Numbered from the stretch's first letter, positions 26,442 to 35,530 are shown. The stretch is DNA of 64,000 nucleotides from UBA4582 sp002389265 (GCA_943788825.1 CALSRT010000001.1:62001-126000), one strand, 5' to 3'. Notes: generated from the letters alone by a model not told the origin. Numbers and translations: made by a program.

Positions 26442-27038
26442 ATAGTGTTAACCTTAATAGTGCTGGATTTTCAGCGTGTCTTGCATCAAACAACATCAGA
26501 TTGCATCGGTAGAATATACCCTTAACGAGCGGCGAAGAAACAATGGACTCAACGTGGTTGAGTCAATCTCGGTAAGTCAATCTCGGTAAGTTAATGTAGA
26601 AGCCGTCGTAACCCCATAGTTAAACTGTTGGTCGCTGTTAAAGTGTGGCTTGGGTCATGTGGTTTGCGCTGTCAGCCTCTAGTTTTGTCAATTATTGCTG
26701 CAAGGGACACGGAAACCCCCCATGTAAATATAGTTAGGTTCATTTTTTTGAATTGCTGCAGCTGCGATATTGCGTTATATTCAGGTAAGCCTGGAAATGC
26801 CAAGAGTAACTAATTTACGTGCATTTAAGCTGTTTTTATAGACCGCGGCGGTGGCAAACCACCAAAAGTGTGTCGTTACGTAACATTCATGAAGTGGCGC
26901 ATTGTTGCGCCGCGCCATCATTAAAAGTAATGATATTCGAGACTGTTTACAAATTGCCCTAGTAAGCCTAATGTTGCTGGGTCGGTGCGGTTTGCCGAGG
27001 ATGATTAATAAAAAAATGTATTAGTTCGGAGGGGATCC
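26442..27038. other. 597-bp divergent regulatory region before the TonB receptor
   Basis: No gene is convincing here. The stretch separates the divergent hydrolase and TonB receptor genes and must hold both promoters. It contains a perfect inverted repeat at 26546-26564, a direct repeat of GTCAATCTCGGTAA (near 26562-26588), and the palindrome GTTACGTAAC at 26875-26884. The receptor's ribosome site is GGAGGGG just before 27039. I looked for cobalamin-riboswitch-like conserved boxes and did not see them. Confidence 0.5.
26546..26564. promoter_or_regulatory. Operator-like inverted repeat
   Basis: GACTCAAC-GTG-GTTGAGTC is a perfect 8-bp inverted repeat with a 3-bp centre. It lies about 100 bp upstream of the hydrolase start and about 480 bp upstream of the TonB receptor. 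Its size and symmetry suit a dimeric regulator, but no regulator gene is next to it. Confidence 0.4.
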
Positions 27039-30000
27039 ATGATTAAAGTAGATAAGCGAGTCAATCGCGTCTTACTGCTGGGGGCAGCGCTAGTGCCGTT
27101 CGGAGCAGCAGTGGCCGAAGAAGGCTCAAGACGTATTGAAGAAGTGATTGTCACCGCGGAACGGAAAGAGGCGTCAATTCAAGATACGTCAATTTCTATT
27201 ACCGCGTTTACCGATCAATTTATTGACGATTTTGGTATTCGTAACCAAGAGGATCTCCAGAACTTCGTTCCAGCGACAACGATTCAGCCTTACGACGCGA
27301 CAGTTCGCGGTGTTGGCCGGAACTTTCGAGCGTTAGGTGGCGACCCTGGTGTTGCGACCTATATGAACGGCGTTTATTCGGAAGACTTGCTCACCGCGAC
27401 AGCGGCGACCTTCTGGGACGTTCAGCGAATTGAGGTCCTGCGTGGACCGCAGGGTACACTGTATGGCCGAAACGCCGTGGGTGGTGCCATCAACATTCTC
27501 TACAAAGAGCCGACTTACGATAGTGAGTTTGCCTTCAAAACTATTTTCGGCAACTTCGGGACCCAGGAATACTACGGTATGGTTTCCGGTGCGTTAGTTG
27601 ACGATGTACTGGCCGCACGATTGAACTTCAGTCTGCGTGACCGCGACGGTATCATTGATGATATCGGATCAAACCCTGATGGTGCCATCGATGGTTTGGG
27701 TACTGACAACATCGCGGTACAACTGAAGTGGAACCCGACGGATACTTTTCAGGTAGATCTGCGTCAGAACCAGATGAACATCGACCGATCTTTTGGTGGT
27801 GCTAATGGTGCTGGTTTGGTGGTCTTGAACGAAGAAAGCCAACCATCAAGAAATACCACGGATTTGATCCCAGGCTATCGACGAGTTGATGCAACGGTAA
27901 CCGATCCGCTGGCGAATAACTTTTTGGTGCCAGGTGCCACTACTTACACCTTTAACGATCCGGTAACCGGAGCGGGTGTACTTGCACAGCATAATCGACC
28001 GGGTCTTGATTACAGTGCTAATAACGGCTTCCAAAACGCAGCTGCGTCAATGGATGGCTTCAATAACACCTCAGCGGCAAGTGCAGCAGCCTTGAATGCC
28101 TGTGTTTTTGGCGGCGATATCAGTGGCAGTGACGTCTGTGCGGCAACCAACGGTTTGAACCGAGAAGAATTTGACCAGCAAGGCACGCAGATGACCGCGG
28201 CTTGGGATGTGTCTGAGGATCTCGTGCTCAAGTACATCTATGGTTATAACAAGTTGTCTTATCGTCGTACGACTGATGATGACAATACTGGCAGTCTGTT
28301 TATGGACCGTCAGTTTTACGTGAACCATGAGGCGGACTATTCTTCTCATGAACTCCAGGCGTTCTACGATTTTTCTGAGAACTTCTCTATCACGTCAGGT
28401 ATTTTCTTCTATGACGCGACGATCGATCAGCGCGGCGACTTCTATTCAGCTGTCGGCGGATCAAGATTCGAAGACGCTTATGATGACCAGTACCTGCCTT
28501 TCGGCGCCGGACCTTCTTTCGCGCAAGTCATTAACAATGCGGGTGCAGTTGTGCCTACGCTTCACTCTGCCAGGGATGCCTGCTTGAACGCAGCCACGCC
28601 AGCAGCGTCCTGCGCAGTCAATGCCTCAGTGGAGAATTCAAACGCTGATCTGGGTCTTAGTGGTGTAGGTGGCCGTACGGATAACCTGCAACTGACTCCT
28701 TGGTATGGTGATGATGGTACCAACCCTGATCTAGATGTTCAGAATGGTCCCAACACCCGCGGTAGTGATCTGTTGTATCACACGCAGACCAAACGTGAAG
28801 CGTTCGCGGCCTATACCCAAGCAGTGTGGGATATCAATGATAAGTTTACGCTGACAGCCGGTATACGTTATGCCTATGACGAGATAACAGCCGAGGAAAA
28901 TCTGTTCCGTTATACGGAAGTGGGTTCTACTTACATAGCTGCTGCCGGTGGCAACGTACCGTTTTTTACTGATGGCTCTGGCGCGCTAACACTGCCAACG
29001 CTTATTGGAGCTCCGACCTTATCTTTGTATGAATATAACGTCGCGAACGGTGGTTTTGTGACGGGTGACGCCACTACTTGCTCTGTAGGTGTCAACGCTG
29101 ACGGTGTCTGTGTCGATGCTAATCAGCAGCCTATTGCGAATGAGCACGCGGTTAACGGTGGTATTCCAATGGCCGTCAGCGTCTATCGTCCATTCTACCG
29201 TAAGGATAAGAAGACAACCGGCCGTATTAACCTCGACTGGAATCTGAATGATACGTCAATGATGTACTTCTCGGTGACTTCTGGTTATCGCTCAGGTGGA
29301 TATAACTTGGTATTCTTCAGCACAACGCCAACTTATGATCCTGAAGAGTTGACTGCCTATGAAATTGGCTACAAAGCTCAGTTTGCGGATGACACTATCC
29401 AGCTGAACGCTTCGACCTATTTCTACGACTACACAACGATTCATACGGTTGCGACCGAAGTGTCCAGTATTGGTGGTCTGAGTACTTCGGTATTGGAAGC
29501 ACCTGGCGCAGAAATTTATGGTCTTGAAGGCGAGTTGCTGTGGTTGGCAACGGATAACCTGACACTGGGTGGTAACTTCAGCTATACCCCTAGCGAGTAC
29601 ACTAAAGACTTGTTCACTAAGGACACTGCTGGGTTTGATAAGCCTGATAGCTTGTTCCCTGGTGCAAACCAGCAGGTAAACATCAAGGGTAACCAGTTAC
29701 TCCAGGTTCCTGAAGTTAAGTACACAGGCTATGCCACTTACCGCATCCCCGTAGAAAGTGGCAACATCGATCTCTTCGGTGTTTACAGCTGGACTGATGA
29801 GGTTTACTACTCACCTTTCCAGACTGAGGCTGAAAAGACTCAAGCCTATGGTCGAACTGACGTGCGTGCCAGCTGGACTTCAAATGATGGCGCCTGGATC
29901 GTTTCAGGTTTTGTCAACAACGTCTTTAACGATGTGGCTATACTGCAGATCCTGCGGAACGACGAGTCCGAGTTCTTCCGTCAATCAGCTGGTGTGACTT

Positions 30001-30050
30001 CACCCCGTCTGTATGGCATTGAATTGACTTTCCAGTCAGCAAAGCTCTGA
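27039..30050 (+). CDS. Large TonB-dependent outer membrane receptor
   Basis: This 1003-residue receptor has a signal peptide ending near FGAAVA (about residue 26) and a TonB box (IEEVIVTAERKEAS). The plug carries RGVGRNFRALGGDPGVATYMNGVY and VEVLRGPQGTLYGRNAVGGAINI-type sequence, and a long barrel ends in GIELTFQSAKL. The length is above average because of extended loops, including Cys-containing stretches around residues 350-370 and 500-530. The plug type is that of the IroN/FyuA-like group common in sphingomonads and marine gammaproteobacteria that take up aromatic or steroid-like compounds; the ligand here is unknown. Its location beside a hydrolase and two oxygenases suggests it imports their substrate. 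Confidence 0.94.
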   Translation: MIKVDKRVNRVLLLGAALVPFGAAVAEEGSRRIEEVIVTAERKEASIQDTSISITAFTDQFIDDFGIRNQEDLQNFVPATTIQPYDATVRGVGRNFRALGGDPGVATYMNGVYSEDLLTATAATFWDVQRIEVLRGPQGTLYGRNAVGGAINILYKEPTYDSEFAFKTIFGNFGTQEYYGMVSGALVDDVLAARLNFSLRDRDGIIDDIGSNPDGAIDGLGTDNIAVQLKWNPTDTFQVDLRQNQMNIDRSFGGANGAGLVVLNEESQPSRNTTDLIPGYRRVDATVTDPLANNFLVPGATTYTFNDPVTGAGVLAQHNRPGLDYSANNGFQNAAASMDGFNNTSAASAAALNACVFGGDISGSDVCAATNGLNREEFDQQGTQMTAAWDVSEDLVLKYIYGYNKLSYRRTTDDDNTGSLFMDRQFYVNHEADYSSHELQAFYDFSENFSITSGIFFYDATIDQRGDFYSAVGGSRFEDAYDDQYLPFGAGPSFAQVINNAGAVVPTLHSARDACLNAATPAASCAVNASVENSNADLGLSGVGGRTDNLQLTPWYGDDGTNPDLDVQNGPNTRGSDLLYHTQTKREAFAAYTQAVWDINDKFTLTAGIRYAYDEITAEENLFRYTEVGSTYIAAAGGNVPFFTDGSGALTLPTLIGAPTLSLYEYNVANGGFVTGDATTCSVGVNADGVCVDANQQPIANEHAVNGGIPMAVSVYRPFYRKDKKTTGRINLDWNLNDTSMMYFSVTSGYRSGGYNLVFFSTTPTYDPEELTAYEIGYKAQFADDTIQLNASTYFYDYTTIHTVATEVSSIGGLSTSVLEAPGAEIYGLEGELLWLATDNLTLGGNFSYTPSEYTKDLFTKDTAGFDKPDSLFPGANQQVNIKGNQLLQVPEVKYTGYATYRIPVESGNIDLFGVYSWTDEVYYSPFQTEAEKTQAYGRTDVRASWTSNDGAWIVSGFVNNVFNDVAILQILRNDESEFFRQSAGVTSPRLYGIELTFQSAKL

Positions 30051-30111
30051 TCCAAGAGTCATTGCTGAAACCTGAGGTGTAAATACCGAGGGATTTGGAA
30101 GGCAGAATAAG

Positions 30112-30140
30112 AAAGGCGGCCCTAGGGTCGCCTTTTTTTT
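30112..30140 (+). terminator. Rho-independent terminator of the TonB receptor gene
   Basis: AAAGGCG(G)CCC-TA-GGG(T)CGCCTTT forms a stem with one mismatch, followed by a run of eight T. It sits about 60 bp after the receptor stop. Confidence 0.88.
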
Positions 30141-30208
30141 ATGCACTGCACTGGGTGTGCACCCTGTCTGAATGGGTTAGTCTGCAACGCAAATAAGAGG
30201 AAGCCATA

Positions 30209-31123
30209 ATGCAAATCGGGATCAATGGTACAGGGTTAGTGCAAGGCGCGTCGATTGAGGCGATCACTCAACATGCGCAAATCGCCAATGATGATGGCTT
30301 CGCGAGTTACTGGCTGGCAGAACACCCGACCGGCGGGCTGGATGCGTTAATGGTGTTGATGGTGGTAGGTCTGAGTGTGCCGCGGATCGAGCTCGGTACG
30401 GCCATTGTGCCGACTTTTCCGCGCCACCCCATGGTCATGGCTGGCCAGACGCATACGGCCCTCAACGCCATCGGGCCGCGTCTGACCCTGGGTATTGGTT
30501 TGTCGCACGCGCCGATGCTGGCTCAGTTGGGCATGCCCTTTGATAAACCCATACGCCATCTGCGCGAATATCTCAGTATCCTGGTGCCACTTCTGAATGC
30601 TGGCCGAGTCGACTTCAAGGGCAAGATGCTGTCTTGTGAGGCTGTCACTTTCTTCAAGCCCACAGCGGTGACACCAGTTGTGGTGGCGGCACTGGGTCCG
30701 CAGGCGCTCAAAGTTGCCGGGACCTTGGCCGATGGTACAACCTTAGCTTGGGTGGGACCCAAGACGGTTAAGGAGCATATCAAACCACGATTGTCGGAAG
30801 CGGCGGCTGCTGCCGGAAAACCTGCGCCCCGCATTATCGCGACACTGCCGGTTTGTGTGACTAATGATGAGGCGGGCATTCGAGCAAGGATTGGCCGTAA
30901 TCTCGCCATGTATGGCGAGTTGCCATCCTATAAGGCCATGTTTGAAAGAGAGGGTGTCGAGGGTCCCGGACAGTTAGCGATTGTGGGTAATGAGGACCAA
31001 GTAAGCACCGCCATAGACGGGATGCGTGAGGCTGGTGTCACAGATTTTGCCGCGTCAGAGTTCACCACCAACGATGATGAACGGCATCGGACCCGAGCAC
31101 TATTAAAGCAGCTACTGGTTTAA
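30209..31123 (+). CDS. LLM-class flavin-dependent oxidoreductase
   Basis: This 304-residue protein has the luciferase-like monooxygenase TIM-barrel fold. It resembles the F420-dependent subgroup, with IELGTAIVPTFPRHPMVMA and LTLGIGLSHAPM in the barrel core and the C-terminal GVTDFAASEF strand. In proteobacteria such enzymes may use FMN or F420; the cofactor cannot be decided here. It is 86 bp after the TonB receptor stop but behind a terminator, so it has its own promoter or relies on read-through. It may belong to the same catabolic set as the oxygenases upstream. AGAGGAAGCCATA precedes the ATG. Confidence 0.87.
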   Translation: MQIGINGTGLVQGASIEAITQHAQIANDDGFASYWLAEHPTGGLDALMVLMVVGLSVPRIELGTAIVPTFPRHPMVMAGQTHTALNAIGPRLTLGIGLSHAPMLAQLGMPFDKPIRHLREYLSILVPLLNAGRVDFKGKMLSCEAVTFFKPTAVTPVVVAALGPQALKVAGTLADGTTLAWVGPKTVKEHIKPRLSEAAAAAGKPAPRIIATLPVCVTNDEAGIRARIGRNLAMYGELPSYKAMFEREGVEGPGQLAIVGNEDQVSTAIDGMREAGVTDFAASEFTTNDDERHRTRALLKQLLV

Positions 31124-31168
31124 AACAGCGTCAGCAACAGCCTATTAAATATCGGCTAAGTCGCCTCG

Positions 31169-32186
31169 TTAGAGGCTGTCCAGGGTGAGTAGCAGCGCGT
31201 CGGTATATTCAGTGGTGCCGGCTTGGCCGCCGAGATCCGGTGTTAGGTGTTTGCCTTCGCCAATAACGATTCGAACTGCTTTGCGGATTTTCTCCGCTGC
31301 TTCATTCAGATGCAGATAATCCAGCATCATCGCTGCGCCTAACAATAATGCAGTGGGGTTGGCGATATTCTTGCCGGCAATATCCGGCGCACTGCCATGT
31401 ACTGCCTCAAAGATACCCATATTTTCGCCAATGTTGGCGCCCCGGTGCGAGGCCCAGACCGCCTACCAAGCCAGCACATAGGTCGGATAGGATATCGCCG
31501 AACAGGTTGGTGGTCACGATGACATCAAATCGGTGGGGGTTCATCACTAACTGCATGGCGCAGTTGTCGACGATCATTTCCTCGCACTCAATGTCGGGGA
31601 ATTCTTGCGCGACTTCGCGAGCGACATTCAGGAACAGCCCGGAAGTTGATTTCATGATATTGGCCTTGTGCACAACAGTCACCTTGCGCCGCTTCAAGCG
31701 TCGAGCAAGCTCGAAGGCGTGACGCAGAATTCGCAGGCAACCTTTGCGGGTGACGACGCTGCGCAGTTCTGCCCGTTCGCCGTCTTCGCTGAGGGTATGA
31801 CCGATACCGGAATACAGGCCTTCCATATTCTCACGGACGATCAGAATATCGATATTCGAATATCGGGTCGTTGCGCCGGGAATGGACAGGGTCGGTCGGA
31901 CATTAGCAAACAGGTTGAAATGTTGGCGCAGTGAGACGTTAACGGAGGTAAAGCCCTTGCCAATCGGCGTCGTGATCGGGCCCTTGAGGGTCGCGGCACT
32001 GTGTTCGATTTTTTCCAGGGTTTCTTCCGGTATCAGGTCCAGACCTTCCTGCATAGCTGGACCGCCGGCCAATGCTTCATCGAATACCAAGCCAACATTG
32101 AGTTTCTTCAGGACCTGCAGTGTCGCGTCCATGATCTCCGGGCCAATGCCGTCGCCGGGAATAACGGTAATATGTAGATCAGACAT
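31169..32186 (-). pseudogene. NAD-dependent isocitrate dehydrogenase, broken by a +1 frameshift
   Basis: Two adjacent frames make up one enzyme. The N-terminal part (32186 down to about 31443) has ITVIPGDGIGPEI, the substrate segment TSVNVSLRQHFNLFANVRP, VRENMEGLYSG and TTNLFGDILSDLCAGLVGG. The C-terminal part (from about 31439 down to 31169) resumes with NIGENMGIFEAVHGSAPDIAG. Between them a run of four C on the plus strand (31440-31443) should be three, judging by the expected LAPGANIGENMG. As read, translation stops at 31407 and loses about 85 residues, including NAD-binding parts. It is otherwise conserved, so a sequencing error or a very recent mutation are both possible. The start at 32186 (MSDLHITV) could instead be the ATG at 32192. 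Confidence 0.85.
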
Positions 32187-32293
32187 GGTCATCCGTGGGT
32201 AGATTATTTTTCGCCATGATACCAGTAGTGGTGGGACGATGCGCGCTATGATAGGTTTGTCGCCACTAATTACGCTGATATGAGAACCTCGAG

Positions 32294-33403
32294 ATGAAAA
32301 CACAAGCTGCTGTGGCCTTTGCTGCCGGTCAACCCCTGGAAATCGTCGAAGTTGATTTGGATGGTCCGCGCGCCGGTGAAGTATTGGTGCAGATGAAAGC
32401 CAGCGGCGTCTGTCATACAGATGCATTTACCCTGTCTGGTGATGACCCTGAGGGTGCGTTCCCGGCGATTCTGGGTCATGAGGGTGCCGGTATCGTGGTG
32501 GAGGTGGGCCCTGGCGTTAAGCATCTGCGTCCCGGTGATCATGTGATTCCGCTGTATACCCCTGAATGCCGAGAGTGTGATTTCTGTCTGCACCCGAAGA
32601 CCAACCTGTGCCAGGCGATTCGCGAGACTCAAGGCCGCGGTGTGATGCCTGACGGTACCAGTCGGTTTACCTTTGAGGGCAAGCCGATTCTGCACTATAT
32701 GGGTTGTTCGACCTTCTCGAACTATTCGGTGTTGCCCGAGATTGCACTGGCTAAAATTCGACCGGATGCGCCTTTCGATAAGGTGTGCTACATCGGTTGC
32801 GGCGTCACCACCGGTATCGGTGCCGTGGCTTTCACCATGAAGGTGGAAGCGGGTTCCACCGTCGCCGTATTCGGTCTCGGCGGTATTGGCTTGAATGTGA
32901 TCCAGGGCGCCAAGCTGGTGGGGGCAACGCGTATTATCGGCGTGGATATCAACCCGTCAAAAGTCGCCTTGGCGACCCAGTTCGGTATGACAGATTTCGT
33001 TAACCCGAAAGACCATAAGGATGTCACAGCCGCCCTGATCGATATGACTAACGGTGGTGTGGATTACAGTTTTGAATGCATTGGTAACGTCAATACCATG
33101 CGTCAGGCGTTGGAATGCACCCACAAGGGTTGGGGGCAGAGTTGCATCATTGGCGTTGCCGGCGCCGGCCAGGAAATATCGACCCGGCCATTTCAGCTAG
33201 TTACTGGCCGGTCATGGCGTGGTACAGCCTTTGGCGGTGCCAGAGGTCGCACCGATGTGCCGAAGATCGTCGACTGGTATATGGATAAGAAGATCAATAT
33301 CGATGACCTGATCACGCACACCATGCCCCTGACTGATATTAATCGCGCCTTTGAACTGATGCATTCCGGGGAAAGCATTCGCTCTGTCGTACTCTATGAT
33401 TAA
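32294..33403 (+). CDS. frmA: S-(hydroxymethyl)glutathione dehydrogenase (class III ADH)
   Basis: This 369-residue zinc enzyme oxidises the formaldehyde-glutathione adduct to S-formylglutathione with NAD+, and can act as a nitrosoglutathione reductase. The catalytic zinc ligands include Cys40 and His62 (GVCHTD, LGHEGAG), with the third in YIGCGVTTG. The structural zinc is held by Cys92, Cys95, Cys98 and Cys106. The Rossmann motif is VFGLGGIGLNV. The usual partner, S-formylglutathione hydrolase, does not follow; a palindrome pair and a convergent CoA transferase gene do. It is divergent from the isocitrate dehydrogenase gene, 107 bp away. It may detoxify formaldehyde released by demethylation of catabolic substrates. 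Confidence 0.95.
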   Translation: MKTQAAVAFAAGQPLEIVEVDLDGPRAGEVLVQMKASGVCHTDAFTLSGDDPEGAFPAILGHEGAGIVVEVGPGVKHLRPGDHVIPLYTPECRECDFCLHPKTNLCQAIRETQGRGVMPDGTSRFTFEGKPILHYMGCSTFSNYSVLPEIALAKIRPDAPFDKVCYIGCGVTTGIGAVAFTMKVEAGSTVAVFGLGGIGLNVIQGAKLVGATRIIGVDINPSKVALATQFGMTDFVNPKDHKDVTAALIDMTNGGVDYSFECIGNVNTMRQALECTHKGWGQSCIIGVAGAGQEISTRPFQLVTGRSWRGTAFGGARGRTDVPKIVDWYMDKKINIDDLITHTMPLTDINRAFELMHSGESIRSVVLYD

Positions 33404-33406
33404 CTG

Positions 33407-33434
33407 CCCGTCTTTCGCCATAGGCGAAAACGGG
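33407..33434. repeat. Palindrome with TTTCGCC/GGCGAAA arms
   Basis: CCCGT(C)TTTCGCC-ATA-GGCGAAAACGGG forms a 12-bp stem with one bulged base directly after the frmA stop. It belongs to the same arm family as 34862-34893 and may also end transcription of frmA. Confidence 0.7.
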
Positions 33435-33437
33435 TAG

Positions 33438-33474
33438 GCCCCTCGGTGTTTCGCGCAGCGAAACACCGAGAGGC
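33438..33474. repeat. Dispersed palindrome, same core as 1912-1950
   Basis: The 13-bp arms CTCGGTGTTTCGC (33442-33454) and GCGAAACACCGAG (33458-33470) flank the loop GCA. After one mismatch, GCC and GGC extend the stem. The arms match the core of the palindrome at 1912-1950 exactly, about 31 kb away, so this is a dispersed repeat. Confidence 0.85.
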
Positions 33475-33525
33475 GCCCCTGAATACTGCGATGCATCCCA
33501 AAGCGAATAACACTCCACCCCACCT

Positions 33526-34719
33526 TCAACCAATCGCCTTAGCCGCCATCAACGCCTTAATCTCGCCAGCAGAGAACCCCAGCTCCAGCAGTATCTCGGC
33601 GCTGTGCTCTCCTGCAGCTGGACCCGCATGGTGGAAGCTTTTGGGGGCTGGGCAAGCCGATAGATTGATCGGCGAGCGCACCAGGCTGATGTCACCCAAC
33701 TCCGGGTGTGGCGCGCTGCGGGTCATCTGCAGGTGTTGGGCCTGGGGGTCCTCAAAGGCCTCGCCGATGGTATAGATAGGCCCGCAGGGGACGCCGACGG
33801 CGTTTAACCGTGCCACTAGGTCAGCGGTCGTAAAGCCGCGGGTGACCTGATTGACGTCTATATTGAGTTGATCACGATGCTTGACCCGATCGCCCGCCCG
33901 TTGGTATTCAGGTTGTTCCAACAGAGCTTTGGCATCCAGTGCCTGACAGAAATTGACCCACATTTTGCCGGTGCTGGCGGCCAGATTGACCTGCCCGTCT
34001 GCCGATTCGAAGACACCCATAGGGACCTGGGTGGGATGAAAATTACCCTGTTGCTCCGCAACCTCACCGGACATGGTGTAACGCGCGCCCTGGAAATCAA
34101 TCTTGCTGAGCATGGCTTCCAGCAGCGAAGTATGCACCCACTGACCTTCGCCGGTTTTATCTCGATGAATCAGTGCCAAGAGAATACCCTGACCGAGAAA
34201 CATGCCGGCGCTGGTATCCGAGATGGCGATACCCACTCGCATGGGCCCTCGGCCAGGCTCACCAGTGATGGACATGAGACCACTGGTGCCTTGGATGATC
34301 TGATCGACCCCGGGCCGTTTCCCATAGGGGCCATCTTGACCAAAGCCTGAAATACTGGCGAGAATAATCCGCGGGTTGATGGCTTTCAGGTCTTCGTAGG
34401 CGCAACCCAGTCGGGTTTTGACCTCTGAGCGAAAATTTTCTGCGACAACATCGGCCTTTGCGACGAGTTGGTGGAACAATGCTTGGCCCGCTGGGCTTTT
34501 CAAATCAATAGCCAGACCGCGTTTGTTGCGGTGCAGGTTCTGATTGTCGGGGCCGTTGGCAAGGCCGGTCACAGAGCCGCCAGAAGTATCCTTGCCGGCT
34601 GGCGGCTCGATACGAATTACATTTGCGCCCCAGTCAGCCAGTAGGCGGACGGCGGTGGGGCCGGCTCTGGCAATGGTCAGATCCAGCACCGTGATATGGG
34701 AGAGTGGTAAGTTGGGCAT
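33526..34719 (-). CDS. Family III CoA transferase (CaiB/BaiF), second copy
   Basis: This 397-residue class III CoA transferase has ITVLDLTIARAGPTAVRLLADWGANVIRIE at the N-terminus, then NLHRNKRGLAIDLK, VVAENFRSEVKTRLG and LASISGFGQDGPYGKRPGVDQIIQ, whose Asp (GVDQ) is the expected active-site residue. I chose the ATG at 34719, where GGAGAA lies upstream; the in-frame extension to 34815 has no family match. It is probably in one minus-strand unit with the AhpD-like gene upstream, separated by 175 bp holding two palindromes. The acid pair is unknown. It shares only the general fold with the 6671-7855 protein. Confidence 0.88.
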   Translation of the reverse strand: MPNLPLSHITVLDLTIARAGPTAVRLLADWGANVIRIEPPAGKDTSGGSVTGLANGPDNQNLHRNKRGLAIDLKSPAGQALFHQLVAKADVVAENFRSEVKTRLGCAYEDLKAINPRIILASISGFGQDGPYGKRPGVDQIIQGTSGLMSITGEPGRGPMRVGIAISDTSAGMFLGQGILLALIHRDKTGEGQWVHTSLLEAMLSKIDFQGARYTMSGEVAEQQGNFHPTQVPMGVFESADGQVNLAASTGKMWVNFCQALDAKALLEQPEYQRAGDRVKHRDQLNIDVNQVTRGFTTADLVARLNAVGVPCGPIYTIGEAFEDPQAQHLQMTRSAPHPELGDISLVRSPINLSACPAPKSFHHAGPAAGEHSAEILLELGFSAGEIKALMAAKAIG

Positions 34720-34780
34720 AGGGTTTCTCCGGTCTGGTGTTTCACGACGGTTGTGGGTGACTCTTGGTATTGGGCCGACT

Positions 34781-34809
34781 CTCAGCTTATCGCTGTGCCA
34801 TAAGCTGAG
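34781..34809. repeat. Palindrome between AhpD-like and CoA transferase genes
   Basis: CTCAGCTTAT and ATAAGCTGAG are perfect 10-bp arms around a 9-bp loop. It could act as an operator or a processing stem in the leader of the CoA transferase gene. No T-tract follows on the minus strand. Confidence 0.55.
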
Positions 34810-34861
34810 CGGCATTCATGTCTTGCACTTTTGGCGTAAAGTCACGAAACACCTGCCAGCC

Positions 34862-34893
34862 AACCTGTTTTCGCCTGCGGCGAAATACAGGTT
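34862..34893. repeat. Palindrome with TTTCGCC/GGCGAAA arms
   Basis: AACCTG(T)TTTCGCC-TGC-GGCGAAA(TA)CAGGTT lies just after the stop of the AhpD-like gene. Its inner arms match those of the 33407-33434 element, so it is another member of the palindromic repeat family and may also function as a terminator. Confidence 0.7.
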
Positions 34894-34894
34894 G

Positions 34895-35530
34895 TTAGTC
34901 TACAGCGCGCATGAAATCCATTTTTTGCAGGTCATCATCGGGCGCGGCGATCTCGGTGATGCGTTCATCCACGTCGTCGTATTCCAGGCGCAGGGCCCGA
35001 GTCATGGTCGCGTGCATCTCGTAGGTGCAGGTAATGTACGTCAACTCCAGAATCGCCTCGTCAGACAGGTGGGCTTTGAGTACCTCAAAGGTGCCGTCAG
35101 CAACCCGACCGCCCGATAATACCAGGTCGTCAGTATAGGCCAGCACCGCGCGCTCCAAAGGACTGAATAGGTCAGTGCTCTGCCAGTAGGGCATCGCGCT
35201 GATCTGCGCTTCGCTGTAGCCCACCGCCCGCAATGACTTGCAGTGTTGAGAGAACACGAACTGACTGCCGCGACTGTAGCCGGCACGCGCCTGGCCCAAT
35301 TCGCGCAATTTGGGGCTGATCTGACGTTTTTTACTGCGGTAGAACTGAAAGCCGGCGACGGCATGGGCGAAACACTCAGGGACTAGGGCGAATACGGTCC
35401 ACCAGTCGCCTGGCGTGCCTGTGGCAGTGCCGGGTTCGGTAACGGGATCGCGATCGCCGAACAGAGCGTTGTAGTAGGGTAGTACCGCGGCATCGGCGTC
35501 GGCGCGGGATACCTGTCTGAGTCTGGGCAT
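34895..35530 (-). CDS. Carboxymuconolactone decarboxylase/AhpD-like protein
   Basis: This 211-residue all-helical protein has the AhpD/CMD fold. The core segment RAGYSRGSQFVFSQHCKSLRAVG aligns with the AhpD active-site helix but has SQHC in place of the usual CxxC (ExxCxxCxxH) pattern. Only one cysteine of the pair remains, so peroxidase-type disulfide chemistry is unlikely and the role may be closer to gamma-carboxymuconolactone decarboxylase-like or unknown. YSEAQISAMP and FSPLERAVLAYTDDLV are further conserved helices. It precedes a CoA transferase gene on the same strand and is divergent from a PEP-mutase-family gene, together suggesting a small catabolic module. Confidence 0.82.
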   Translation of the reverse strand: MPRLRQVSRADADAAVLPYYNALFGDRDPVTEPGTATGTPGDWWTVFALVPECFAHAVAGFQFYRSKKRQISPKLRELGQARAGYSRGSQFVFSQHCKSLRAVGYSEAQISAMPYWQSTDLFSPLERAVLAYTDDLVLSGGRVADGTFEVLKAHLSDEAILELTYITCTYEMHATMTRALRLEYDDVDERITEIAAPDDDLQKMDFMRAVD

